NCBI GenBank assembly: GCA_946807835.1
Contig: OX327694.1
Coordinates: 2,926,001-2,990,000 of the forward strand
Direction: 5' to 3'
Source of the DNA: Ailanthus altissimus
Lineage: Eukaryota > Streptophyta > Magnoliopsida > Sapindales > Simaroubaceae
DNA: 64,000 bases
The translations under genes were made by a program, and so were the position numbers. Of the stretch, positions 1-10,400 are shown one piece after another. How positions within the stretch are numbered: position 1 is the stretch's first letter; every line of letters starts with the position of its first letter. The notes under the pieces were generated by a model. The model had not been told where the DNA came from. It worked only from the letters and a program-made list of their open reading frames with translations, and did not search any database.

Positions 1-245
1 CGGTTGCGATTGGGTAAGGAGGGTTTTGAGGTTTTTGAGTGGGTTGGGGGCCGGGGCCGGCCCCTGGATGGCTTGCTGATTTCGGGTGCTCTGTTGTCTC
101 TGTGCATTCTGCTGTGCTTGAACTGCATTAATTTGATCTGGAGTGATGGTAACCTCTTGAGTTGGCTGCTGGGTTCTTAGGGTATTCTTCGGCTTGCCTT
201 CTCCCCCATTAGAACTGATCGCCTCGCGGCCATTTTGCCATCCCT
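1..245 (-). CDS. Partial Gln-rich exon of an unidentified gene, cut by window edge
   Basis: On the minus strand one frame stays open from a possible splice acceptor (AG at about 245) to the window edge. The predicted peptide begins WQNGREAISSNGG and is rich in Gln, Asn, Ala and Pro (for example AQQNAQRQQS and GPAPAPNP). The opposite strand is less convincing because its open frame looks like the mirror of a Gln-rich coding stretch. I do not recognise the family; Gln-rich linkers occur in many transcription cofactors. A TAG lies in this frame just upstream of the acceptor, so an upstream exon would be needed, but upstream DNA holds only a broken lipase. The exon may therefore be a relic or low-complexity noncoding DNA. 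Confidence 0.3.
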
Positions 246-339
246 AACTATAACTTAGATATCTGTATAGGTACAATTCATGCATGAAATGTGATCTGCT
301 TTGCTTTTATCATGCTTTGTGCATCACTGTTGGTGCGAA

Positions 340-1562
340 AATGGCGAGTATAAACGAAGAGTTGAATGCTTACCCAGTTGGTTTAAATTCGCCGAGACCT
401 AGCCAGCAAGAAACCTGTCAAAAGTTAAAAGACCAGTTCACATAGGGATCATCTGAGAATTCCGTCCAATCAAATAATCAACATAGAGTGAAAGCAGTAG
501 TGTTGACATTGACATTGGCAAGTATGTTTTCTGCGGCAATTGTAACAAGCTGGCAGGTCATGTGATCCAAATAGGATATTGGGGATAGTAAGGAAGCTGA
601 TTTCCACACATTTAACAATTGATGCTTGGATAAAGCAGCAAGTGCAATCAAAGTTCCTGTGAAAGGATTCTAGACTTGGTATCATCACTATAAGCTAACA
701 GAATCCTAAAAACAGAAGTAAAATGAGTCAAATTCGCCTGTGAATGCCCACCATAATGCAGTTTCTCTCCTGCCTCATTGTACACGTATTGGAACATAGC
801 AGGAAGATCATACGACACCAATTCATCCCATGACCAATTCCAGTAAGGCAACAAAACCATATAAAAAACTTGGATGTTGTAAAAAGACCAAAACGATCAA
901 CTCATAGAAAAATAACCCGGTCAAGTGGACTGTGATGCATGTCCAAGGCTATACGTGGTTCCACGTGTGTTGGCAAGCCATTATATGCCAAGAGGAACGC
1001 CAAAGATTGATCCGGAGGTAACAGCAGCGATGTTGCTGCATCCTGTCACTGCCCAGTTACAAGGGATACTAATATCTGCCTCTCTTAGTTTATCAACCTG
1101 GATTCTCAGGATATTATATGACATTTCTGTAGAAGTTACCAACCCCTAGTAAACCATGCTGTAACATAACCTGAGGCCTCTTTCCCGGCGCCACACCTGA
1201 TCGTCCCACTGGTATTCTCTGCATGCTGAGAATATAACCATCTTTCGTTGTTGCCTAAAAACAATGAAACTTGCCAGTAAGTGACCAGACTATCGGTAGT
1301 CATAACCACTCAAATTCAGAAACAAAAACAATTCAGGACTAAGGCATAGTACTTTATGTTCTTCACAAGCATAGCCTTGTGTCTTCACCATCGTCCTGCA
1401 CATACCATCAGTGGCTGTTGGCACAAATGCAGCCTTGCTATTCTGATGTTTGGCATGAAACAACTCTGTTCTAGTTCCTTCCGCTGATCCCCATAAACGA
1501 ATTAGTAAAAATGTTGCGGTTAAAGCAACTGTCATTTTTGTACAAGTTTCTTGTGATAACAA
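340..1562 (-). pseudogene. Acid lipase (triacylglycerol lipase 2-like) pseudogene, 3' part missing
   Basis: Consecutive blocks match plant lysosomal-acid-lipase-type alpha/beta hydrolases in the right order. A hydrophobic leader MTVALTATFLLIRLW with GMCRTMVKTQGYACEEHK lies at 1353-1535. TTKDGYILSMQRIPVGRSG to LQHGLL starts at 1254. LLLPPDQSLAFLLAYNG starts at 1042. YWNWSWDELVSYDLPAMFQ and the nucleophile-elbow region GGHSQ lie at about 763-850. TLIALAALSKHQLLNVWKS follows at about 520-650, and LGLGEFKPTG at about 382-417. Breaks: inside the third block the frame slips between the PPDQ part and the NTRGTTYSLGHAS part and again before the next Asp-Arg-Val, the GHSQ exon lacks a GT donor, and an in-frame stop follows the VNVNTTAF stretch. 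The C-terminal third, with the Asp and His of the triad, is absent. A TATA-like sequence (tataaatt, about 1579-1590) sits just upstream of the leader. This could be a true pseudogene or a partial duplicate. Confidence 0.75.
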
Positions 1563-2350
1563 TCCTCAGATGCTGTGGAGAATTTATAGTGGTTGAAAGC
1601 CAATTAAAAATTGAAAGTTAATTATCACATTAAATCTTGAGCATCTTTGTCACAGATTGAACCAGTGATGTAAACATCGCGTAAGTGATCAAATTATCAA
1701 ATTGGATGAACTTCAGATTTCATCAATCCCAGCATTCCATATTACAAGAAGAAATTCCAGGTATCTTTTCATTAGACGGCTAACAGGCAACGCAACAAAT
1801 ATGTTAGCCAAAATATTTGTATTACGCTTAATATAAGCTTCTTTAATTTAAGAAAATTCTGTTTGATGACTAGTTGATTGCAGGTAACATAATAATATAA
1901 TGCCTTAAGAGTTTGCTGTTTCATTTCTTCAAAGTTCGGCCAATGGTTCAATTTGTGAAGTGTCAACTACATTCAAAGATTGTAAAAATATAAATCATAC
2001 CTTGATATCTACCACAAACCAACCGGAAATTTTTGCACTTTCCTTGTGGGACTGCTGACTCATATGCTGTGCTAAGCTTTAATATTGATCTTTGAACAAT
2101 AGTTTATACGACATTAATGATAAAACTTGACAAATACTATGTGCTATCTACTTTTCTAATCTAAAATGCATGCAAACACAAACCTTGAAAGGCATAGAAA
2201 AGAAGAAAATTTGGAATTGTTTTCTTCCTCATTGATGTCAAAATGAAAACAAAACAGTTATTGATCTAAATTACTGAGCATTTTCCTTTTCTTTCTCTGA
2301 TGGGCATTATCATCAAAATGCTATCAAATTTGCTGTCATATTTATATATG

Positions 2351-4517
2351 CTAACAAGATTGATGAACTCCTGCAGAATTATGTGTTGGAGGAGTGTCCT
2401 TCAGCATCTTTTCAGATGTTCTGACTGCAGTTTCTGACAATCTGGATCTAGTTAATGGTCTTCTAAGGAACTGGAATTGCCATCCTCTGGGTTTTATTTG
2501 CCCCAGCAACTGCCACCTTTTAGGTTTTATCTGCCCTAACAACTTCATCTGCTCTCTTCTGAACTTCCTAGTTGCATACCATCTTCCACCTCGCCAGCCC
2601 AAGCCATACCTGCAATTCAGCAAAAGAGGTAAAGAATCAATTCAAAGTAACGATTTTGGGATCTTTCAGTAGAAAAGTGTCATTTTAACCTCAATTTCCA
2701 GATCTTTAGATAAGAATCTCCCCTTGAAAAGAAACAACAAATCTGGAATCACAGAAATCGGATTCCATAATTTTCCCTGTGCTGTTTGGAAAGCGAGAAA
2801 GTAGAGAGAAACTTGGACAAACTAAGAGAACATGCTTGAAATAGCTATTGTTGTCTTAAGTGTGTAAAGAACAAAAATGATACAAATGACCCCTATTTAT
2901 AGGTAGGGGTGGACCTGTATAAAGACTGATATACCCTTGCGCCTTGTTGGCCAAGTTATAAGAAATCACTTATGATTTGTAAATTACAAATTTAACCCCA
3001 GTTAATCAGCAGGTCATGTGAATCGAAGCATATCTCCAAATTTGGCTCCTACAACAGCCAAGCACAAAGACTATTTAAGGAAGAAGATCGAGTACATCTT
3101 GTCCAAAAACTACAAATAACAGCTCTAACCTATTCTTATTTGAGACATTTTATGATCTAAAATCTCCAATGTAACGAGATCTTACTAACCCATGAATATG
3201 TTCAAAATATATTAAAATTTGCTGAAAATCCTAAATTTAGAACACGTACATTAACCTAACTGAGGGATGTTAGAGCAAACCCATGAGCATAACTACATAA
3301 CCATCAATCGAATACAAGTCCCTTGCCCTTCGCATTGATTTCACATAGCTTTAATTTGTATCATGACCAAAATGATTGCCACATTCAAAAGAGCAGCAAT
3401 GCTACAAATAGGAATGAAAATGCTGAAAGAATTCGGTTCTAAACTTCTGGGAAAGGAGAGCAATTACTAAATAAAAGATATTAATAGTTATGAACTAACC
3501 CAATAATTAAAGTGGTTCCAGCAGTCGCCATTGTGGTGGCAGCACTTGATTCTGGATCAACAAGCCTTTTGAATTCAGTATGTCCAAGCTGATAATTCTC
3601 TCTCAACTGCCACATAACAAGAAAGATTACATTCAGCTGTAACAGCCAACACTAGGGAAAAAAGAGAGGAAGAGTTTGGGGTCATGGAGACACAATTAAG
3701 TAAAAAGCATTCATAAACCCCTAAACAAAGCAATTGCAGGTTCCAGGCAATAATGATAAAACCAATATAATTCAAAGGAAAAATACTTAAAGTGCAAAGC
3801 ACGGATGAAGCACTTCTCAGTAGCCACCGTGTAGTGCATTTAATAAATTAACTCGAACAAAAGTAAGAAGAAGAAACTATTCAACATTGGTGCAGCCAAT
3901 ACTCACAGTTTGTTCAATTGATTCAAGCCTTTGATCAACTTTTGATTGATGAAGATGACGTATAGAATATCCTGCACCATCATTTAAAATCCAATTGGAT
4001 TATCATTCTAAGACTTCATCAAAGCAGTGAAATGAAATAACTTGGAAGCAAATTTAGCACAAAAAAAGGTTAAACATTAAAATTAAGACCAATCAAAGAA
4101 TGTAAACACAAGTTGAAATGAAGCTCACCAAACCATGCTGTGGCAACTGATGCTATAGAAGTTCCAACTGTAAAGACCACCCTATGTCTCTCAAATATAT
4201 CCTAATACATCAACCATAAATCAAATTTTCACATTATAAAAAAAATTTGAAAAAAAATAAAGAGAAAACCGACCCTACAAGTCATTCATTAAGAATCAAG
4301 CAATCAACATTTAAAACAAAACCAATGAAAATCAATTGATACCCATCAACTTAAACTCTACAAAGAACAAAATTATAGAGGAAAAAAAAAAAAGGACTAC
4401 CTTGGTTGAAAAGTAGGTATCTTGAACGGCGCCCCATGAATTAAGGGCCTTTTTCTTCATTTGGGGCAGAACTAGTGAACCCAAAAGCAAGCTCCCTCTG
4501 CTCCTGAGTCGCTGCAT
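2351..4517 (-). CDS. Uncharacterized small two-membrane-segment protein, 5 exons, 206 aa
   Basis: Exons: 4401-4517, 4129-4201, 3907-3971, 3500-3606 and 2351-2609. All junctions are GT-AG and phases join without a break into 206 residues ending VHQSC. Basic residues at the N terminus (MQRLRSRGSLLLGSLV) would suit an organelle-targeting peptide, but this is inference. Two hydrophobic, small-residue-rich segments follow, at about residues 47-67 (TVGTSIASVATAWFGYS) and 107-126 (AATTMATAGTTLIIGYGLGW), separated by a polar charged stretch of about 40 residues that may be helical. The C-terminal third is very basic and contains an 11-residue unit repeated back to back (residues 144-154 and 155-165). 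I recognise the pattern only as a conserved plant protein of unknown function. The first Met is the only one upstream of the membrane segments with an adequate reading frame. Intron 4 (2610-3499) is the longest. Confidence 0.82.
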
Positions 4518-5314
4518 AATTCATCTGACTCGATTACAACGCAAAAGTTTCTAGGCGAACCAACGAAGAAATTTCTCGAGAGGGAAAAGTTCCCGAACTT
4601 TTTTTTTTAATTTACAATGACTGGAATTTCCTTTTTTTTCTCTTTATTTGGGTTTTTGGATTTTTACATTTAATGATCTTTTTTCCTTTCCCTTTTTTTT
4701 TTTGCTTTGGGGTTTGGGTGAGCTGATGATGCCGGCTGACTTGCCTTGAGACTGTGGGCCTTCAATTGGGTCTTGGGCTGCAGCTAATTCTGTGGGCTTG
4801 ACACTCAAAATAGTTTTAAGCATTTGTTGATAATATAGTGCTACTAGATACTAATTTAAAAGGAGTAATGATACATATTTAAAATTATATTTTAAATAAT
4901 AATTAGTTAAATAATTAATAAATTATAAAATTGTGTAAATTTTAGAATTATTTATTATATTATTTTATTACTCAATAATTATTTGATATATCATTATTTG
5001 AGATATAATTTAAGACGTATAACATTATTTATTTAAAAATTATTATAATATAAGTTGGTACAAATTATTGGGCTGTATGACATAGTTCAATTAATCAAAA
5101 TAATGTGCATTAAAATGTAAGAGTGGAACTTAGTTTCTCCTTTTGATTACAATTTACACTTATATTAAGTCCTTCCTATAATATTTTGTACATAAAATAA
5201 CAGAAAAATGAGAGAGAAGAAGATGAAGAACAAAGATCCAAATCAATTGTAATGTGGGAGATTATACGTTTTAAAGCAAAACATATTTTGGAACTTTTTT
5301 TAAATGATATTAGC
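4518..5314. other. Upstream region of the two-membrane-segment gene, then AT-rich spacer
   Basis: The first 100 bases probably hold the short 5' UTR and core promoter of the minus-strand gene starting at 4517. From about 4600 there are T-rich runs, then ordinary spacer. No coding frame is supportable. A short MITE-like element is listed separately at 4864-5028. Confidence 0.5.
4864..5028. mobile_element. AT-rich MITE, 'taatgttacac' terminal-repeat family (copy 1)
   Basis: The left end reads gtaatgatacatatttaaaa and the right end, reverse-complemented, reads ataatgttatacgtcttaaa. The termini are therefore imperfect inverted repeats around an AT-rich core of about 165 bp containing ttatttgatatatcattatt. 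The same end motif recurs at 20885-21113 and 38373-38535, which supports a dispersed family. No transposase is present, so it would be non-autonomous. Confidence 0.5.
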
Positions 5315-5437
5315 AAATGGCTTTACATCTGAATTGCCTAGCACCTCAAAGCTAATGGTTGGGGATTCGATTCTCTACTCCGCCTGACTGCGAAATTTGT
5401 GCTATAAATATGTATTAAAAAAAATGGCTTCACATAT
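5315..5437 (+). mobile_element. tRNA-like SINE with target-site duplication
   Basis: A body of about 90 bp (5331-5421) carries a pol III B-box-like block, gggattcgattctc, at about 5361-5374, preceded by an A-box-like gcctagcacc, and ends in a run of A. It is flanked by a 16-bp imperfect direct repeat: aaatggctttacatct (5315-5330) and aaatggcttcacatat (5422-5437), 14 of 16 identical. Internal pol III boxes, an A tail and a long TSD are the hallmarks of a SINE. It is too short and too diverged to be a functional tRNA gene. Confidence 0.62.
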
Positions 5438-7394
5438 CTTCACACATATTTATAAAATAACCACTACATGATTATATATGGATAAAGATAAGATGAGAGA
5501 GAGAGAGAGGGGGATAAGATGAGAGATGATTCTTTTAGCTATAGCAAAAGCAAAATGAGGGAGGATAATAAAGAATGAAAGCATATTAGCTGAATATTAC
5601 TTGATGACAAATTACCACCTTGCTTTTCTTCTTTTACGGGAGAAAAAAAATCCAGGGATATAACACAATGCTTTTTCACAAACAAAAACATATTTGCAGG
5701 AAGATGATTGCTTACTAGTCAGATTTACAGGTATTTACAAATTTTTAATGACTAAAAAGTTCTATTTGGGGGGAACGTGGATTAAGTGGCATAAGAACCC
5801 AACAAGTTGAAATTTAAGTCAGGATCATCATTCATTAACAATGGCAGAAGACTTTCTGCTCCTATATTTCTATATTTTATGGCTATGAGAGCCTACACAG
5901 TAAGAACCTATGCCTTGAGAACATACAATGTCTAGCAGGAGAACAAAGTGGTCAAAATCTCTTTTTCAGAAGCAGCACTCCGTTAAAGTGAGATAAAGAT
6001 GAAGATAGCATTGACATTCTGTCTGAGGACATCGGTTTGAGGCATCCAAAGGGGTTAAAATTCGGTGCTTTTATTCACTTCTCTTCTTTTTTCTTCTTTT
6101 TTCTTTTTTTGAGTTTGCCCTTTTGTTTATTTGGGTGAATAAACAGCGCAACGGCAACAATGGTCAAAGATTGTAGGCACTCATTATGTGCCAGAATGAG
6201 CATAGTTAAATCTTAATGATAATTCTTACACCAAACAAAATCACTGCAAATCGATGAGTGAAAAGAAATTGACAGGAAAAAGTGACACTTCCATATGCAA
6301 AAGAATCCAAGAAAATATGCAAAATCTTTCTATCAACAACTTCAAATCCCAGCAAAAGATATCACCACAATTAGGCCATTCTTATTTTAGTTCATCCAAT
6401 ATATTGCCCTAAACTTCAAAGGAAGAATGAAATTTCACTACATTGTTTGATTATGTGATAAACCAAAAACATTCCACAATTGAAAACAATAAAAAAAAAG
6501 GCATAGAAAAAAAATGCAGGTCATGGGCTTTGGGTAGATTATGATACTGAAAAACGAGAAAAATGGTTACCCCTATTGTGTACAAGAATCTACATCACAT
6601 GTGCAATAAATTGTTCTTATCAGAATCCCTATCAACATGTAAGCCTTCTCACCAAACAACCAACACATCATCACCATCCGTCCCCCTTCTTCTTCTTCCC
6701 ACTGCTCTCCCCCATTACCATCCTCACATCTTCAATTATAACAAAAGATTAAATCACTCCATAACCCAAAGTTTTTCTCCTCTTATCCCAAAAACCCACT
6801 CGAGCTCATGCATAAAAAAAAATACCCAAAGATTAGTTCCATCTTAAAATGCATGAATCAACAACGAAACGTGAAACATGTAACACGAAACTTGAAATCT
6901 CAGTGAATCATCCCATCTATAACATACCTGCGTATCCGAAAATTTCGAGAAAGGTAAAGAGAGAGAATGATATTGAAAGCAGAAAGATTGTTAAGAAACT
7001 GAAACTATTATTTTGGTTTTTAATTTAGAAAAAGATTTTTGTACACATGAAAAGAGTGACGAGGATCGAATCAAGAAAGTAAACTAAGAGACGATCAAAT
7101 CCCACATCATCTTCTACAAGACACGATCTTAAAACTTCAACGATACAGACATAATTATAAAAGTAACAATATTCAACAACAGCCCATCATCAGCATCAAG
7201 TTGAAGCCAACCCCAGATCGCAAATTCAACACTAAAAATCTACACGTAAATCTAACAAAGAGTAGATCATCATCATCATAGAATTTTTCTTCTTTTTTTT
7301 TTTGGTTTTTTTTCTCTTTATCATCATCAGTTTCCCGATAAAGTAATCAACCTTTTAAAAAAGGAAAAAAAAAACAAAAGAAACATCATCATCA
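5438..7394. other. Spacer and probable 3' UTR of the ERF gene
   Basis: Near the left there is a GA-rich simple repeat (about 5494-5525). The rest is AT-rich with several T or A homopolymers and no frame that looks coding on either strand. The part next to 7394 is likely 3' UTR of the minus-strand ERF gene and contains several ATC/TCA triplet runs. No polyadenylation site can be assigned with confidence. Confidence 0.45.
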
Positions 7395-8063
7395 TCAGAG
7401 GCACAATCGAAGATCGTCACCATCTTCAACACCGTCCATTATCATCATCGGCGGCGGGAGATTCAGATCGAACGGCAAGATTTTCCTGAACGATGAAGAA
7501 GATAGAACGCAATCGTCACCGTCATCAATAACCGACGATGACGAATCGCAATCGCTATGGCAATCATCCGGCGCGACCGGTTGTTGCGTCACGATCTTCC
7601 GCTGCACACGTGGAACCACCGGATTCGTCGTCAGCCTGGGCCCACTGAACGACTCCACGGTGCTGCTCATGCTGCTCGTCGTCGGCCTGTTCACCTGGAC
7701 AACCGATTCGAATTTACAGAACCCATTTCGGGAATCTTCTCCTCTTCGGCGGTGCTGCTGCGGCAAAAGTATTGGAATGTTATTAGAGGACGAAATATTA
7801 AGGGGGAAATTAGTTTTCGCCTTGGGCCCACGGAGGGACCGGGCAGCAGCGTCATAGGCTCGGGCCGCGTCCTCGGCTGAGTCAAACGTGCCAAGCCAGA
7901 CCCGGGTCTTTTTCCAGGGATCTCGGATCTCGGCGGCGAAGCGGCCCCAGGGACGCTTTCTCACGCCTCTAAATCTGATTTCGGGCGAAATTCCGATTCC
8001 GGTTTCTTTATCTGTCGCGGGATTTATCGGCTTGGTGGGTGCCGCGGATTTTCCACGCCGCAT
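7395..8063 (-). CDS. ERF3: ERF3-type AP2/ERF transcriptional repressor with EAR motif
   Basis: Intronless, 222 residues, as usual for group VIII ERFs. One AP2/ERF DNA-binding domain spans residues 30-87 (starts [19 protein letters not shown], ends GPKAKTNFP), with the WLGTF core and the Ala and Asp at the domain positions typical of ERF rather than DREB proteins. A middle block [18 protein letters not shown] and a block [18 protein letters not shown] are typical of ERF3/ERF7-like proteins. The C terminus carries the EAR repression motif FDLNLPP (residues 198-204) and ends DDLRLCL, which is a second LxLxL-like tail. From family knowledge, such proteins bind GCC-box promoters in the nucleus and recruit TOPLESS-type corepressors in ethylene, defence and dehydration responses. 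The start at MRRGK matches the family N terminus. The leader before it is CT-rich. A five-codon ATG frame lies at 8137-8154, but whether it is transcribed is unknown. Confidence 0.95.
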   Translation of the reverse strand: MRRGKSAAPTKPINPATDKETGIGISPEIRFRGVRKRPWGRFAAEIRDPWKKTRVWLGTFDSAEDAARAYDAAARSLRGPKAKTNFPLNISSSNNIPILLPQQHRRRGEDSRNGFCKFESVVQVNRPTTSSMSSTVESFSGPRLTTNPVVPRVQRKIVTQQPVAPDDCHSDCDSSSSVIDDGDDCVLSSSSFRKILPFDLNLPPPMMIMDGVEDGDDLRLCL

Positions 8064-8980
8064 GAGGGAAAGATAAAGGAAAAGGAAAAGGAAAGTCGGA
8101 AGAAAAAAAAGGGGAGAGTGAAGGAAAATTACGAGGCTACAACTGCGTTTCCATGGCGAAACCTATTTTTTATCGTTTCTATGCTCCGGAAATAAACGAT
8201 TCCGGGTTCATTGTTTCTTATGATATTGGCTTTTTTATTAGGACGGAGAAGGCTGAATCGGAGGAAGAAATGACAAAATTGCCCACATGATTTTATTATT
8301 TATTTTCTTTATGTTTTATTATTGGAGGAGCGGCTATGGATTGAACACAACACCACTATTCAATTCTATGACGTGTTTTATTCCTTCCATTGGGAAATAA
8401 ATAAATATTTGGAAATTATTATTATTTATGTTAATAAATATTTGTGAATATTTGAATTTTGAAATGCTATAATGTGTTTGGAAATATCGATACATTAGGT
8501 ACGAATCAATTTTTTTTTTTAATATACTTCAATATTAATAAAAAAAACGTAGTTAACATATGATTAAATCTATGTTATTACTACTCATTTTTAAGAGTAA
8601 TTACTGTATTTTTCAATTTTAATTCTATTATTTTCATTTCAAGTAATATATTATTTAATTATTAGATAGTGAAATACAAAGGTGGCACCATAATTTACGG
8701 TTATTCAAGTTAAAAATTATATAAAATTAAATTTTAATTATATTAAGATCTAGGTGTTAGACTTTAAATTTTAAGGAGTTAAATTATAAAAATATTTATT
8801 TTATAAGATAAAAATTATAAAAATTTATTGTTAAAATAAAAAAAACAGAGATATAGGGATATGGCCCCTAAAGAGGTCCATCTATAATAAAATAATATAA
8901 CTTTCAAAATCACTCTTTACATTAAATTTTAACCTTATAAAAAAAAATCTCTCGAAACCTAAACAATAGCTGTCGTTATT
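8064..8980. other. Upstream region of ERF3 and AT-rich spacer
   Basis: 8064-8160 is CT-rich on the minus strand and probably includes the 5' UTR. An A-rich TATA-like stretch (gataaaaaat in minus orientation) lies at about 8165-8178. Farther out the sequence is AT-rich and shows no coding frame. Confidence 0.4.
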
Positions 8981-9300
8981 AGGGGTGGGCAAAAAAAATT
9001 GAGAACCGAAAAATTGAACCGAATCGGTCGATTCAGTTCGGTTCAGTCTATTTTTTTTTTTAAATCAATTTTTTTTTTTTGGAAAAAAAATCGACCGGTC
9101 TGGTTCGGTTTTTTTCTCCCAAAAAAATTGAAAAAACCGATTGAAAATTAAAAATTTTCATAATTTAAAATTAAAAAATTAAAAAAATCAAAAAAACTGG
9201 AAAAATTGGACCGGACCGAAAAAACCGAACCGAAAAAATCCGATTCGGTCCAGTTCAATTTTTCTCATTAAAAAAACTGAACCGGACCGTGCCCACCCCT
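8981..9300. mobile_element. 320-bp terminal-inverted-repeat element (MITE), hAT-like ends
   Basis: It begins aggggtgggc and ends gcccacccct, a perfect 10-bp terminal inverted repeat. The interior is made of many overlapping palindrome-like copies of accgaaccgaatcggt and its complement, interrupted by A and T runs, so the element could fold into a long imperfect hairpin. There is no open frame. Termini of the form AGGGGTGGGC are common on short nonautonomous elements in plants, usually assigned to hAT-like families. A clear 8-bp target duplication is not visible. Confidence 0.65.
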
Positions 9301-10195
9301 AGTCGCCATAGCCCCGAGAAGATTTCTTTTCCATTTTTTTCTCTTATATTTTAACTCGTTTTTTCCTCTTTCTTTTGTTTTATTTTATTTTTTTTTTCAT
9401 TTTGATTCAAGTGGAGTCGTGTCCTCTGATCAGCGTCATGGTAATCTTTTGACTTTATATCATAAGTCCTATGATGTAATATTACTGATTTGTTTAATAA
9501 TATTATATTTAGTGATGTTTTAAAAAAAATTTGATTATATTATTTTATCACTTAATAATTACTTAATACATGAGAATATTATAATAAAAAAAGTGTAATA
9601 TTATTTAATTTTTAATGAGTTTTTCTATGCATATAAATTTTTTTGAAAAAAAAAATTTAAGATGTTTTTATAAAATTACAATCTATATTTATATCCATCC
9701 AAAATAAAATCTATCAATAATTGATATGGTATAAAATAATTTTCTATAATTAGATGTTTTTAATGATTAAACTTCTGCCATAAAAAACTTCAATAATTTT
9801 TATCTATGAAATGTTGTACATTTAATTAAATTATATCTTAATTGAATATAAGATAATCTATTTATAATTTACCATGTGAAAAATAAAATTTACTACAATG
9901 AAAGATTTTTACATTACTTTCGGAAGATTTAACGATTGACAATTTGACAAATATAATCCTTTTTTTTATTTACCCAAAACCCTTTTTAATATATGGGATA
10001 AATGGCTCGCATTAACATAGTGTCAATACCTTTTTTATCCTTTTATAAATACATTTTTAGATAATTTAAAATAATATCAGCAAGTGACTAATGCTAAAAA
10101 CAACAATAATTATATATAATTTGTGAATTAAAAATTATCAACTCATAACTTGGACGGAGACGAAAAGTCTCTTACTTATAAAACCCTAATTCTTA
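9301..10195. other. AT-rich spacer
   Basis: No gene-like frame. A block at about 9500-9605 has degenerate ends resembling the AT-rich MITE family described elsewhere in the window, but too weakly to call. Confidence 0.4.
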
Positions 10196-10400
10196 CTTTT
10201 TATTTTTATTTAATTTTAAAATTTATAAATGTATTGTGCATTCACGATCAATCGAATTATTTATATTTTTATTTAATTTTAAAATTTATAAATATATTAT
10301 GCATTCACAATCAATTAAATTATACTAAAATTATTTATATTTTTATTTAATTTTAAAATGTATAAATGTATTGTGCATTCACAACCAACCGAATTACGCT
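10196..10400. repeat. Three tandem copies of a ~65-bp AT-rich unit
   Basis: Successive units share ttatttttatttaattttaa, then aaatttataaatgtattgtg and cattcacaa/gatcaatcgaatta. Copies begin near 10196, 10260 and 10331. Divergence is modest, mostly transitions. A small open frame that crosses the units is a by-product of the repeat and is not coding. Confidence 0.75.

Noticed and set aside
5340..5380. tRNA gene suggested by gggattcgattctc
   Set aside because: No acceptor-stem pairing or anticodon arm, and the block is bounded by an A tail and a target duplication, so it is a SINE.
7557..8076. Several open frames opposite or out of frame with ERF3
   Set aside because: They arise from the GC-rich AP2 coding sequence; the minus-strand frame carries the full AP2 domain and EAR motif.
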